Notes under the pieces: model-generated
The model's input: only the letters and a program-made list of their open reading frames with translations
What the model was told of the DNA's origin: nothing
Database searches by the model: none
Made by a program: the position numbers and the translations under genes
Shown: in pieces, positions 33,518-43,120 of the stretch
How positions within the stretch are numbered: position 1 is the first letter of the stretch
How the letters are laid out: every line of letters starts with the position of its first letter
Assembly (NCBI RefSeq): GCF_000167355.1
Contig: NZ_AAEW02000007.1
Location: 151,891 to 215,890 of the forward strand
Direction of reading: 5' to 3'
Length of the DNA stretch: 64,000 nucleotides
DNA from: Desulfuromonas acetoxidans DSM 684
GTDB taxonomy: Bacteria; Desulfobacterota; Desulfuromonadia; Desulfuromonadales; Desulfuromonadaceae

Positions 33518-33751
33518 TCAATCCCTACGCCGCCACCGGCCACGAAACAGCGGCGGTGGAAAATTACCTAAGTCATCCTTACGCGGCACATACTCAATCG
33601 CCCGACCAGACACCAGCCGCACATAACAATGCGGTGCCTTAAATCGCCACCAATACCGACGGCGGGTCATTTCAAATACCAGCTCGGCACCTTCATGGCG
33701 ATGACGCCGCCAGGCGATATATCCGGCAATCCAGCAGTTGCTGGGCATCAT
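33518..33751 (-). CDS. Small basic phage protein
   Basis: 77 residues, very rich in Arg and Trp (AWRRHRHEG, RRRYWWRFKAPHCYVRL). It fills the gap between two tail genes with short spacings. It starts with two Met codons, and either may be used. No family recognised. Confidence 0.5.
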   Translation of the reverse strand: MMPSNCWIAGYIAWRRHRHEGAELVFEMTRRRYWWRFKAPHCYVRLVSGRAIEYVPRKDDLGNFPPPLFRGRWRRRD

Positions 33752-33758
33752 TCATCCG

Positions 33759-34097
33759 CTACGATATCGGCGCGTACACCGTATCGAAGTAGGTTTTCAA
33801 AAACGCTTTGAGATCAGACAACGACACTGTGACCAGAGTGTTACTGTCTTCACTGTCCAGAGCAGCCAGCAGATCCCCATCCACCAGGGCGGTTTTAGCC
33901 GTAGCCGCTGCCACGGCGGATTGTGTTTTGTCTGCCCCGGACGCAATGCCATTCAGCTTTCCTACCTGGGTTGCCGTCATTAACCCTTTCTGGGTGGCTG
34001 TTGCCGCCTGAATATCATCCGCGCCGCCGGTGTGGCTTGAGGCATGTGCCTTTGGCGGGTGCAGTTCATCTCCGGCCAGATCTTTATGAGTTGGCAT
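33759..34097 (-). CDS. Short tail-fibre-type protein
   Basis: 112 residues with the pattern frequent in phage fibre shafts: HASSHTGGADDIQAATATQ, KGLMTATQVGKLNGIASGA, then an Ala-rich helical part and a C-terminal FLKTYFDTVYAPIS. AGGAGG lies before the ATG. It is directly downstream of the J-like gene and is probably a fibre or a connector between the tip and the repeat protein. Confidence 0.7.
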   Translation of the reverse strand: MPTHKDLAGDELHPPKAHASSHTGGADDIQAATATQKGLMTATQVGKLNGIASGADKTQSAVAAATAKTALVDGDLLAALDSEDSNTLVTVSLSDLKAFLKTYFDTVYAPIS

Positions 34098-34106
34098 AGT
34101 TCCTCC

Positions 34107-37100
34107 CTATGTCGTGACGATGTCACCGGACGAGGTCAACACAACTTCTCCGGTTGATGTGGTAATAATTTCATGGGTGATACCGGCAATTGTTTCCGGC
34201 GTGATCGGCAGCGCTGCCGAGAACACCAGATCTGCCGGTTCTGAATAGTAGATGTTGCGACCTGCAACTTTGAGATAATAATCTTGCGACAAATCGAGGC
34301 CGCTGATCGATGACGACAATGCCGACACCGTAGCAACAACGTTAGTCGATGCCGGAGTGAAATCCGTTGTTGTACCGAGGCACACCAGATAACTGGTAGC
34401 ACCATCTATCGCATCCCATGAGATTGTCACGGCACTCTCGGCGACAGACTGCAAAACGAGATTTATAGGAGCTATTAGCGGATCGAGACTAACGTCCAAG
34501 GTGGATACAGCGTTGATCACATGATCGACACCGGCGACGGTAATTGTCTTAATAACTGTGACCTGAATGGTAAAGCTAGTCCATGGCCCACCGAGCAGCG
34601 CGATCTGAGTGCCACTGATTGTTGCAGTGGTCACGCCGGGGTCAATGTCCTGGCCTGTAATCTCCTCACCGGCAACCAACAGCTCAACATCATACGATTC
34701 AGCTCCACTATAAGCATCCCAGGAAACAACTATTCCTGCATCATCAGCAGAAACCAGTGTCAATCCGGTTGGACCGACCATAAACTCATACGCAGCAGTT
34801 TCTATGTAAGTCGTTGACAACGTGTTTTCATCTTCATAAGCCGTAATTTGAACAGTCACGTTTTCTGCTGTTGTCTCGAATGTAAGAGCATGGTCAGAAT
34901 AATGATCTTCCAGAGTTGTATAACCGGAAAAATCTTGGTTTATTTCAATCAACACTTCAGCCGCAGCTCCAGCCCATGTTACGCAAAGAGCCTGACCGGT
35001 CTCTGTTTCCTGTAAATAACTCAAAGAAATATCACTCAGAAGTATCGTCGCGGTCTCTCCCCATGTTCCATCTCTATCTGGTGCATTTCCTTGGTTGGCA
35101 TAAACTTCATCATGAACCACGACACCGGATATTTTTATTTTGCGATTACCTCTAGGGGTGATGCTTTTGACCTGAACAGCCAATGGTTCAACTGAACTTG
35201 GTGCAAACAGATATCGTGTTGCCAACACATTATCTGCTTGAATGGTTTTTATCGAGGCGATGTTCCCTGAAACACGATGGGCATAATCCGTCGGAGTGAC
35301 AATATAAGGCCCGGCAACGGCACCATCTTCGGTGGATACATACATCACCCCTTCAGTTTCATCCTGAAAATCCACTGGTTCAGATAACCATATATCTGTT
35401 CCTTCAGCCGCAGCGATCACGCCAGATTGGCCAGATCCAGTAAAGCGACATGGAACGATAATCTTTGAGAACAATTTCGGAATTCGTCCAAGCAATCCTG
35501 TTTCAAATTCAACAGCTTCCCGTCTATACCGATCAGCTAAATAGATTTGCATACCGACTTCGTATGCCTGCTGCCGACTTCCGACTGCCAGGCTGACCTC
35601 TTGTGGTTTATCTGTACTACCGCCAAGAGCGAGGCAGGTAACCGGAACGTCATCCCAAGACTCCTGATCAACATAAGTTGCATCAACGCAAGTCATTGCG
35701 TCGGCAGTACGTGGGGCAGAAACGATCTTTAATTTATCCAGTGCATCTTCGTTATAGGCACAACTATATGTTGCCTGATATTTGTCTCGTACCAGACTAA
35801 ACAAACCGCCTGGCAAATACGGGACAGAGAGACCACAGTCAGCCGCCTTTGCTGTTGCGTCCATTACATTGGTTTGTCGATCAAAACTGTAGTCAAATGT
35901 GTAATCAAGAGTCGAAAACTCTGTGCGCAATTCATATAGTTCTTCAAAATCAAGTAGGGAGGTATCCTGATTGCCACCGTTATTTGCAACGACCATATAA
36001 GCCACAGCGTCAACAATAGAACGAGTCGCCTGCCTTGACGTACCAAATCCTGTTGCCGTAACCGGAGTGAGTTTACGTGTCTGAATCGTATTAATTTCCG
36101 AGCCAGTACCTCCGTTAAGCTGATCGGATGCCTTGATCACAGCCTCGATCATTGTAACGTCTCCATACCCTTCATGTTTGCCACCATAAGCACGCAAACC
36201 CGTCAAATAGCACTTATCCGATACCTTTGATGATCCACTTGCCTCCGTAGTTCTTCTAGCGCGGAATTCATAGCGAGCTAATCCCAACGGAGCAGCAATT
36301 TTATGGGAATATCGCAAGGGATCTTTGCTCCTTGCATTAAACGTATATGTTGCAAAAGTGGTCCATTCGCTCGTGGCATTTCCAGCATCATTGATAGTGC
36401 GAACCTCAGTCGCAACAGTGACAGAACGGTAGCGCATCTTCCCCTCACTGTTGTAACGAACCAAACCGGCAGAGAATGTGATGTCAAACTCGATATGGTA
36501 CGCTCTAGTGCCAGCTGCTGATACCGCATAGGTGACATGATCAGTGCTTAACTCCTGATTAGACACTTCGTTACACGTCCAAACAACATTAGTTACCAAT
36601 GTCGGCAAGGTGCCAGGAGGTAGGATTGCGAAACTGGTGTCGGCATAGTCCGCAAGAGGAGTATTGTCGACATAAACCCCCTCAACGTCGTAATCACCAA
36701 CACCAAGGAAACCAAGAAAATATAGATACTGGTCGTTATCTATATTGCGAACATAGCTTTGCTGAGCCAGGTCAGGAAAGACCTTCCTTCGCCCGAAGTG
36801 TTCACAGAACGGATCACCAATTCTTAATCGGTTGCTACCAGAATTGAATGAATAAATACTTGCCGGGGTTCCGTAATCGACACCGTCAGTCGCCAGCGAT
36901 CGAGAATAGAGATAGCTACCAAGACTGAGCAATAACATGACGACATAAGGAATCCAGCTTGCTGCTGCTGCTACTTCAACAAAACGGATCTCTGCGTCAA
37001 CTGGCAACGGGTCATTCCAATGCACACGCATTAACGGCACGTTATTCACGAGCAAAATTACCGGTTGCTCTCGAGGAATTTCAAGTAAGGAAACGACCTG

Positions 37101-37184
37101 ATTTGCAGTAGCCCCATCCTCGACATCTATTTGAGATGCCACCTGAAACGGTTCCAGTTGATTCTTACTGTGAAGAATTCTCAT
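34107..37184 (-). CDS. J-like tail tip / host-specificity protein
   Basis: 1025 residues. An N-terminal ~100-residue part has a hydrophobic segment (YVVMLLLSLGSYLY). The central part resembles the gpJ/gp27-like hub (IRIGDPFCEHFGRRKVFPDL, YLYFLGFLGVGDYDVEGVYV). The last ~300 residues are two to three fibronectin-III-like domains (IVVSWDAYSGAESYDVELL, VTISWDAIDGATSYLVCLG). It follows NlpC/P60 as gpJ follows gpK/gpI in lambda-type tails. The frame extends 28 codons upstream to 37268, but MRILHSKNQ (37184) is the better start. It overlaps the previous gene by 20 bp. Confidence 0.85.
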   Translation of the reverse strand: MRILHSKNQLEPFQVASQIDVEDGATANQVVSLLEIPREQPVILLVNNVPLMRVHWNDPLPVDAEIRFVEVAAAASWIPYVVMLLLSLGSYLYSRSLATDGVDYGTPASIYSFNSGSNRLRIGDPFCEHFGRRKVFPDLAQQSYVRNIDNDQYLYFLGFLGVGDYDVEGVYVDNTPLADYADTSFAILPPGTLPTLVTNVVWTCNEVSNQELSTDHVTYAVSAAGTRAYHIEFDITFSAGLVRYNSEGKMRYRSVTVATEVRTINDAGNATSEWTTFATYTFNARSKDPLRYSHKIAAPLGLARYEFRARRTTEASGSSKVSDKCYLTGLRAYGGKHEGYGDVTMIEAVIKASDQLNGGTGSEINTIQTRKLTPVTATGFGTSRQATRSIVDAVAYMVVANNGGNQDTSLLDFEELYELRTEFSTLDYTFDYSFDRQTNVMDATAKAADCGLSVPYLPGGLFSLVRDKYQATYSCAYNEDALDKLKIVSAPRTADAMTCVDATYVDQESWDDVPVTCLALGGSTDKPQEVSLAVGSRQQAYEVGMQIYLADRYRREAVEFETGLLGRIPKLFSKIIVPCRFTGSGQSGVIAAAEGTDIWLSEPVDFQDETEGVMYVSTEDGAVAGPYIVTPTDYAHRVSGNIASIKTIQADNVLATRYLFAPSSVEPLAVQVKSITPRGNRKIKISGVVVHDEVYANQGNAPDRDGTWGETATILLSDISLSYLQETETGQALCVTWAGAAAEVLIEINQDFSGYTTLEDHYSDHALTFETTAENVTVQITAYEDENTLSTTYIETAAYEFMVGPTGLTLVSADDAGIVVSWDAYSGAESYDVELLVAGEEITGQDIDPGVTTATISGTQIALLGGPWTSFTIQVTVIKTITVAGVDHVINAVSTLDVSLDPLIAPINLVLQSVAESAVTISWDAIDGATSYLVCLGTTTDFTPASTNVVATVSALSSSISGLDLSQDYYLKVAGRNIYYSEPADLVFSAALPITPETIAGITHEIITTSTGEVVLTSSGDIVTT

Positions 37185-37581
37185 AGGTCCAATATCCCAT
37201 AATGGTAAAACCGTTTTGTCGTAGCGAGGTGGAATCATCCAACACCACGCCGATTTCCTCCATTGCATGGAGAATTAGGCGTTTTCCGTTAACTAATACC
37301 ACCATGCCTATATGGTGCTGGGATCTCCCATTTCTCGATAAGTAAACAGCGTCCCCTTCCTGAGGATCAGTTGTTGAAGCGTAACCGAATTCACGTGCCA
37401 TATCTGCGGTGACCATCCTGACACCAACCTTTGCCGGGTCTTTATCAGGTGGGATATTAACGAGTGGAAGATCACGCCCGAATCGTTCAAAAACGATACG
37501 CCTAAACCACATATAACAAGCCATATCCGGGGTAAATTTCTGGCCGATATAAGCACTGCTCCAGTGCTGTTGGCTGGTCAT
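37165..37581 (-). CDS. NlpC/P60-type tail peptidase (gpK-like)
   Basis: 138 residues. The catalytic Cys is in PDMACYMWFRR and the His in RSQHHIGMVV, with a further polar residue near LILHAMEE, the NlpC/P60 order. In lambda-type tails this protein sits at the tip and cleaves peptidoglycan during entry. It overlaps DUF1833 by 4 bp. Confidence 0.85.
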   Translation of the reverse strand: MTSQQHWSSAYIGQKFTPDMACYMWFRRIVFERFGRDLPLVNIPPDKDPAKVGVRMVTADMAREFGYASTTDPQEGDAVYLSRNGRSQHHIGMVVLVNGKRLILHAMEEIGVVLDDSTSLRQNGFTIMGYWTYENSSQ

Positions 37582-38060
37582 ACTAAACCTCCCGGAATAA
37601 GGGTTGTAGTCATACGACGACGCGGAAAAACAATATTGACAAGATCCGCATACAACGCCTTAATTGTCGTCACCTGGTTATCTTCATCCATCTCAACTTT
37701 TGAAATTTCCAAGGCCGCAGGCAACTGACCTGCCGGATCAGTTGTGTCGGTATATTCATAATAATAAAGTTTCATGGCGTCCGTTTTACTGGCTCCGGAG
37801 AACAGCGTTCGTTTAATTGATAAGGGTAGCAGGTCAATTTTTAAGGTCAGTTCTCCGCGTGTCTCAGCTTCGACTTCTGGAAGTTTCATGCTCCACTGCA
37901 CAGGAATAAAGCTCCCCAAATTTGCGGTGAACACTTCATAGCTATTAACAAGTAAAATGCTTTCCAGCCAGGAGCTGTGCGTGATACGAATCGCCTCCCA
38001 GATAGTCGTTTCTGGATTAGCGTAGGCGATAGCCTCTTTATAAGCCGTAGTCAATTCCAC
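37578..38060 (-). CDS. DUF1833-type tail protein
   Basis: 160 residues, beta-rich: LTLKIDLLPLSIKRTLFSGAS and ALEISKVEMDEDNQVTTIKALY match the style of DUF1833 proteins, which lie next to the NlpC/P60 gene in many siphophages. Probably a tail-tip component. An overlapping start/stop with NlpC/P60 shows coupled translation. Confidence 0.75.
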   Translation of the reverse strand: MELTTAYKEAIAYANPETTIWEAIRITHSSWLESILLVNSYEVFTANLGSFIPVQWSMKLPEVEAETRGELTLKIDLLPLSIKRTLFSGASKTDAMKLYYYEYTDTTDPAGQLPAALEISKVEMDEDNQVTTIKALYADLVNIVFPRRRMTTTLIPGGLV

Positions 38061-38092
38061 TTCTATTATTCCCCCTTCTTTAAATGAGCAGC

Positions 38093-39565
38093 CTAATCAA
38101 TCCTGAATACCTTAATCCATCCGTCACTTTCTCCAGCGGCGTGCGCAAGCGCAAGATGGGTATCGTCAATTTTTATAAGGGAATGATGCGTTCCGTAGGT
38201 ACTGTATTGAAAGCTGTCATGTAGACTGATTGAATAATCGGTTGCAATTTCGAATGTTTTCATATTCCCTGGATTCCCACCAGGGTTGTAAGCTAAAGAA
38301 ATGTGCGTATCATCAATCTTAACGAGAGAGTTGTAGTAGGCGTAATTTACATCATGCTCAAGACTGGAAAGTTGGGTAATTGAGTAATCAGGTCCGATCT
38401 CAAATGTTTTAATAACACCACCAGAGTTTGACACCCTACACGCCAAGGCGAGATGGGTTTCATCGAGCTTTATAAGTGAATTATAAATTGCCTCTTGTGA
38501 GCCATGCCATAAAGCACCGAGTTGGGTGATTGAAGAATCAGATCCGATTTCGAATGTCTTTATATAACCGTCATTCCCACCACTTGAATAAGCCAAGGCA
38601 ATATGGCTATCATCAATCTTCACAAGAGAGTTATACGCCCCGGCCAGGGCGTCATGTTCCATATTTTCGACTACGGTCAATGAGTAATCGGCAGCAATCT
38701 CAAACACCTTAATCCATCCGTCACCTTCATAAGCCGCGTGAGCCAGAACAAGACGGGTATCATCAAGTTTTATAAGTGAATGGTGACTCCCATACACACT
38801 GTATTGAAAGCCCTCAACCTGGTTGATTGAATAGTCGGCCGCTATTTCAAAAATCTTGATATTTCCAGGATTTCCGCCTGCGTTATAAACTAATGCCAGA
38901 TGGGTGTCGTCAATTTTGACAAGGGAATTATCTGTGCCGTTATTCGTATCATGCTCAAAATTTGAAATCTGGGTAATGGTGTAATCAGCATCAAAGCTCA
39001 ACAGCTTTATATATCCATCACTTCCGCTGCCAGCGTAAGCCAAAGCAAGCAGGCCAGGCTGTACCAGGACAAATGAGTTATTCGTTCCCTCACCAGCATC
39101 ATGTTCAACGTTGTATATCTGGACTAACAGATAATCTAATTCTGGTGGCTCAAGTACTGGCTCACCTGGGCCAAGTGTGGGCCACTCAGCATCACCCCAG
39201 GCCACAGCAGCCGGAGCGATCCAGAAGCGCACTGCATAGTCGCTCTTTAAAACCCCCTTTGCCTTACGCTTTGGATATGAGGCAATACGGGCGACATGAT
39301 CGGTGTAACCCAAGGTGGCCAGCCAGTCGGCCGTAAACCAGTTCGCCCCCATGTTGCAGGTGCGGGCATAGAAATATTCCACGGCACCCACTAACTCGTT
39401 TGGAATGCGCAGCGTGGCAGTGGCCCTGGCAAAGGCACCGGAACCGAAGCGGCGCGCTTCGATGCGGCCACTAAGCTGTCTGGTGCGTACCAGATTACTG
39501 CCGGGCACGATATTGATATTTTTACGCTCCACAGGAGGGAGATTTTCAGGCCAGGCAACTGCCAT
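38093..39565 (-). CDS. Minor tail protein with a seven-repeat propeller domain
   Basis: 490 residues. Residues 1-~140 form a tail-attachment domain related to the neighbouring 131-residue protein (shared pattern FTADW and the TGYTDHVARI / AGYSHHFARI stretch). From about 150 to the end there are exactly seven repeats of ~48 residues with consensus EHD..NSLVKIDDTHLALAY..GYIKxFEI..DYSI. Seven such units fit one beta-propeller. Units 2-3 and 6-7 share the same sub-pattern (NPGN, then YG.HHSL), pointing to growth by block duplication. It probably binds a host surface sugar or protein. Confidence 0.8.
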   Translation of the reverse strand: MAVAWPENLPPVERKNINIVPGSNLVRTRQLSGRIEARRFGSGAFARATATLRIPNELVGAVEYFYARTCNMGANWFTADWLATLGYTDHVARIASYPKRKAKGVLKSDYAVRFWIAPAAVAWGDAEWPTLGPGEPVLEPPELDYLLVQIYNVEHDAGEGTNNSFVLVQPGLLALAYAGSGSDGYIKLLSFDADYTITQISNFEHDTNNGTDNSLVKIDDTHLALVYNAGGNPGNIKIFEIAADYSINQVEGFQYSVYGSHHSLIKLDDTRLVLAHAAYEGDGWIKVFEIAADYSLTVVENMEHDALAGAYNSLVKIDDSHIALAYSSGGNDGYIKTFEIGSDSSITQLGALWHGSQEAIYNSLIKLDETHLALACRVSNSGGVIKTFEIGPDYSITQLSSLEHDVNYAYYNSLVKIDDTHISLAYNPGGNPGNMKTFEIATDYSISLHDSFQYSTYGTHHSLIKIDDTHLALAHAAGESDGWIKVFRID

Positions 39566-39566
39566 A

Positions 39567-39962
39567 CTATGCTTCCTCCTCTGGCAACCAATAGGCCACA
39601 CTACTGTCCGCTGCCAGTGGCACGTCGGCAATAAACTCCACTTTAATGCTGGCAATAAACTTATGGCCGGAGCTTTTAAACGCCGGGGCAGCGATGATCC
39701 GGGCGAAATGATGGCTATAGCCAGCCGTCTCAAACCAGTCGGCCGTAAACGGCGCAGCACCATCATTCAATGTCGTATGATAAAAGGAGATCAGCGCCTG
39801 CATCTGATCCACCGTCAAACTCACCTTGAAACTATCCTCGCGTTCCGGGTAGGTGCGCAGGCGCAGCGGGTTCAACGGTGCCTCATCATCAGCGAGACCG
39901 CAGGCGGTGGTATCATCAAAGTCAAGCATCGGTGCCGGAAGTGTGGTGGGCCATTGTTCCAT
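39567..39962 (-). CDS. Minor tail protein
   Basis: 131 residues, without membrane segments. It contains LTVDQMQALISFYHTTLND, PFTADWFETAGYSHHFARI and KVEFIADVPLA. The first half resembles the N-terminal domain of the propeller protein, so the two are likely paralogous tail-tip parts. Its ATG overlaps the tape-measure stop. Confidence 0.7.
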   Translation of the reverse strand: MEQWPTTLPAPMLDFDDTTACGLADDEAPLNPLRLRTYPEREDSFKVSLTVDQMQALISFYHTTLNDGAAPFTADWFETAGYSHHFARIIAAPAFKSSGHKFIASIKVEFIADVPLAADSSVAYWLPEEEA

Positions 39963-42900
39963 CAGCGCCTCCGTCCATAACGGGCATCAAAGGCACGCGC
40001 CACACCGGCATTGCGGCTCATCCGTGATGTCATATCCCGTTCAAAATCTTCGATCATGATCTCGTAGTTACCATCGTCGTCGTAAGAGACTGAGGCTCCG
40101 GCGTTGGCTGATTCAACAATGGTGAAGTTCGGTGAACTCGACCCTGCGCCACCTTTCAGCCAGGCGTCAAGTCGGTCAAATGTTTTGTTCTGCTCACGGG
40201 ACAGCACCCGTTCCCTGGTCTGCAAAATTGCCGGAACCTCATCTGATGCCAAACCACCGATATGAAACCTGGGGACATACACCTCTCCGCCGCCATGCAA
40301 AATCAATCCTCCGGTGTGGGCAACGACCGTTGTCGTTGACGATGCCGCTGTCGATCCGGCTGCTGATCCAGCGCTGGCACCTCCTCCTCCTGAAGCCCCA
40401 GCAGCCGCCTTTGCCGCAGCCAAAGCCCAATAGGCGGCGGTCAATTTAGCTGCGACAGCTACCTGGGCAGTCATGGCCGCGGTCAGGCTGGTTGTGGCAG
40501 CAACCTCGCTGGTGGTCGTGGAGAGGTTTTCTTTCTGGGTCAAACCCAACGCCTTGAGGATCTGGGTGACGATCTGCTGGCTGACGATCTGGGCAAAGGT
40601 GCGCTGAATGCCCTGGGCGAATTGATCCCAGTAATCACCGAGCGAATCCAGCTCACCACGTTGGGCATCGAACAGCAGTTGCTCAAAAGCTCCCTGCATG
40701 TTTTCCGCTGTACTGTTGGCCATGGCTTCGCCCGCTTCGAAGGCGGTGGCCACATTGTCGGTCCAGTCGTTGATCGCACCTGAAAAACCCTCCTCAAACG
40801 TGCCGTTGAGTTCCTGCATTTGTTCCTGCAGTTCCACCAGGGCGTCGCGGGTTGCATTCAGAGCATCGAGCTGGGCATACCAGGCATCGGCATCCGTGGC
40901 CCGGTCCATCTCGTTGAGGGTTTCCTGCTGGACATCACGTAACTGGCTGTAGAGTTCCAAGCGACGGGTTAAGGCTTCCTCTTCGCCCATTCCACCGGTG
41001 CGTTCGGAGCGGTCCACTTCAGACAGGGAGGCGTTGATTTCATTTTCCCTGGCTGCGGCACGGATCTGCGCCGCCTCGGCGGCTGATTCGCGGCGGATGC
41101 GGTTCTTTTCCGCTTCGGCGGCGCGGGTGGCATCAACACTGCTCTGCTCATACTCAGCAGCGGAGAGTCCGGCCTGTTCGAGCAGATCGAGCTGTTCCTT
41201 CAGCCAGCGATCCGTCGCAGCCAGACGTTGTTCCAGTTCACTGCCGGTCAGATCGGTGATCTGCGCCTCAAATTCGGCCAATGCGGCGGCGCGTTTTTCT
41301 GCCGCTTCGGTGGTGATGGCGGTCTTTTTCTGCTCGGCGGCCGCATAGGTGTCGGCCATACGCTGATCGATCTCGGCGGCGGACAAACCGGCCTTTTCCA
41401 GCAAAGCGCGTTGCTGTTCCACCCAGGCATCGACCTGGGCCAGACGGGTGGCAATTTCATCACCCTGCATGGCGGTGAGTTCGAGTTCGTAACGCTTGAG
41501 GGCAGAGGCGCGGTCTTTGGCGGCCTTTTCGGCCTTGGCAACCGCCTCTTCATCGGTTCCAGAGTCGTTTTGAACATAGGTGATTCCGGTGTTGCTCTTC
41601 TGTCGCTTCTGTTCTTCTGCGGTGCCCAGATCAACGAAAGCAGACGGAGAAGGGACCGTCTGCGGGGTTCCTGATACCATGGTTTCAGCAACCAACACCG
41701 CACCTTCAGCAGCGCGCAGGGCAATCTTCCCCAGCCACTGAGCTTCATCGGAGGTTCCCAGAGCGATCAGACGCTTTAAAATGTCGTAGCTGCGTTCGAA
41801 CATGTCGCCGAGCTGTGCGGCAGTTTCAACAAACCCAGGGTTCCATTCGAGGGTTCCTGTTTCCTCGTTGAGTTTGAAAACATCTTTTGCCAGAGCAGCC
41901 AAATCAATTTTGATCTGTTCAAAAACAGGTTTACCGATCCTACCGGTTACTTGCTTGAAGATGTCCGCCGTATTGGACCACAAACCTTCCCACGTTTTCT
42001 GGCTCTCGATTCCGGCAATCTGGTAGGCAGCAAGCTTGTCCATCAGGTAGTCAAAAAGATCACCACCGTTTGCCTTGACTTCGGCAATATCTTCATTCCT
42101 TAGGCCAAGGACGGTAGCAACCCGGCTGGTTTTTGGGTCGATCGCCCCAGTAAGAATCGAGCGGGTTTCCTCGCCGAGCATGTTGAGATTAACGCCGATC
42201 GCTCCAGCCGCTTGCACCATGGCGGTGGTAAATGCTTCGACCTGATCACGGTTAAAGCCCTGCGCCATGGCGACGGGCAAGGTCTCCTGATAGGCGCGAA
42301 TCAGCTGGTCCAGAGTGGCCAGGGTTTGAAAGTTCGCCACCTGTAATTTTTCGGTCATGGCGGCGGCGTCATTTTGCGCGGCGCGTAAGGCGGCTTGCCC
42401 TTCTAGGGCTTTGCCCGTGGCATCGTCAATATATTGTCCAGCGGTCATATAGGAGGTTGCGATCCCCAGACCGGCGGTTTCCAGGGTGGCGTTGAAATCG
42501 AAGAACAGCGTATCCACCAACCGCGATACCTGGCGAACGGCCAATTCCAGAATCAGGAACTTTCCGGCCAACGCGCTGACGCTTCCGCCAAGACTAAACA
42601 CCTGGCTATTGCTGGATGCTGCTGTCGCACCGAGACTTTTCAACTCACGGTTGGTGCGAGAGACCGCCGTTTTCATGGCGTTTTTGGCACGGGCAATTTC
42701 ATCCGCACTGGCCACGCCGGAATTGCGGATTTTGTCATAGGCAGCAACCGCTTCTTTTTGTTCCTTGAGGATCGCCGCCGTGGAACGCACACTCAACGTT
42801 TCAAATGACTGGGCGAGGCGATCTGTGACCACCTCACCCTTGGCCAAAAATTCGTTGTAGCGCTGCTCCGACGTTTTGGTTTCTTTCTGGTTGCGCTGGA

Positions 42901-43051
42901 GCGAAGCTGTCACCTGATCGAGCGCGGTGGACATCTGCGCCGCCATTTGCGCGGCAATAGTCGACAGATTAGCGACATCCTGCTGGATGGCTTTAATCAC
43001 CGCGTTGGTGCTGTTTTTTGCTGTAAATTCTATTTGAGCCGTGTTGGCCAT
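39962..43051 (-). CDS. Tape-measure protein
   Basis: 1029 residues. N-terminal coiled coil (SLQRNQKETKTSEQRYNEF), central hydrophobic/Ala-rich region with AVRQVSRLVDTLFFDFN, long Ala/Glu/Arg helices around 560-800 containing two near-identical ~75-residue units (LAQVDAWVEQQRALLEKAGL and LAATDRWLKEQLDLLEQAGL), then AKLTAAYWALAAAKAAAGA and a C-terminal domain ending YGRR. Length sets the tail length; at ~0.15 nm per residue this suggests a tail of about 150 nm. It follows the frameshifted chaperone as in all long-tailed phages. Confidence 0.93.
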   Translation of the reverse strand: MANTAQIEFTAKNSTNAVIKAIQQDVANLSTIAAQMAAQMSTALDQVTASLQRNQKETKTSEQRYNEFLAKGEVVTDRLAQSFETLSVRSTAAILKEQKEAVAAYDKIRNSGVASADEIARAKNAMKTAVSRTNRELKSLGATAASSNSQVFSLGGSVSALAGKFLILELAVRQVSRLVDTLFFDFNATLETAGLGIATSYMTAGQYIDDATGKALEGQAALRAAQNDAAAMTEKLQVANFQTLATLDQLIRAYQETLPVAMAQGFNRDQVEAFTTAMVQAAGAIGVNLNMLGEETRSILTGAIDPKTSRVATVLGLRNEDIAEVKANGGDLFDYLMDKLAAYQIAGIESQKTWEGLWSNTADIFKQVTGRIGKPVFEQIKIDLAALAKDVFKLNEETGTLEWNPGFVETAAQLGDMFERSYDILKRLIALGTSDEAQWLGKIALRAAEGAVLVAETMVSGTPQTVPSPSAFVDLGTAEEQKRQKSNTGITYVQNDSGTDEEAVAKAEKAAKDRASALKRYELELTAMQGDEIATRLAQVDAWVEQQRALLEKAGLSAAEIDQRMADTYAAAEQKKTAITTEAAEKRAAALAEFEAQITDLTGSELEQRLAATDRWLKEQLDLLEQAGLSAAEYEQSSVDATRAAEAEKNRIRRESAAEAAQIRAAARENEINASLSEVDRSERTGGMGEEEALTRRLELYSQLRDVQQETLNEMDRATDADAWYAQLDALNATRDALVELQEQMQELNGTFEEGFSGAINDWTDNVATAFEAGEAMANSTAENMQGAFEQLLFDAQRGELDSLGDYWDQFAQGIQRTFAQIVSQQIVTQILKALGLTQKENLSTTTSEVAATTSLTAAMTAQVAVAAKLTAAYWALAAAKAAAGASGGGGASAGSAAGSTAASSTTTVVAHTGGLILHGGGEVYVPRFHIGGLASDEVPAILQTRERVLSREQNKTFDRLDAWLKGGAGSSSPNFTIVESANAGASVSYDDDGNYEIMIEDFERDMTSRMSRNAGVARAFDARYGRRR

Positions 43052-43120
43052 AAGACTTCCAATCGCACTCCCAATCGCGCTTCAGGTTCAGTTTGCCAAA
43101 AATGCCAAGTTTCCGATTGA

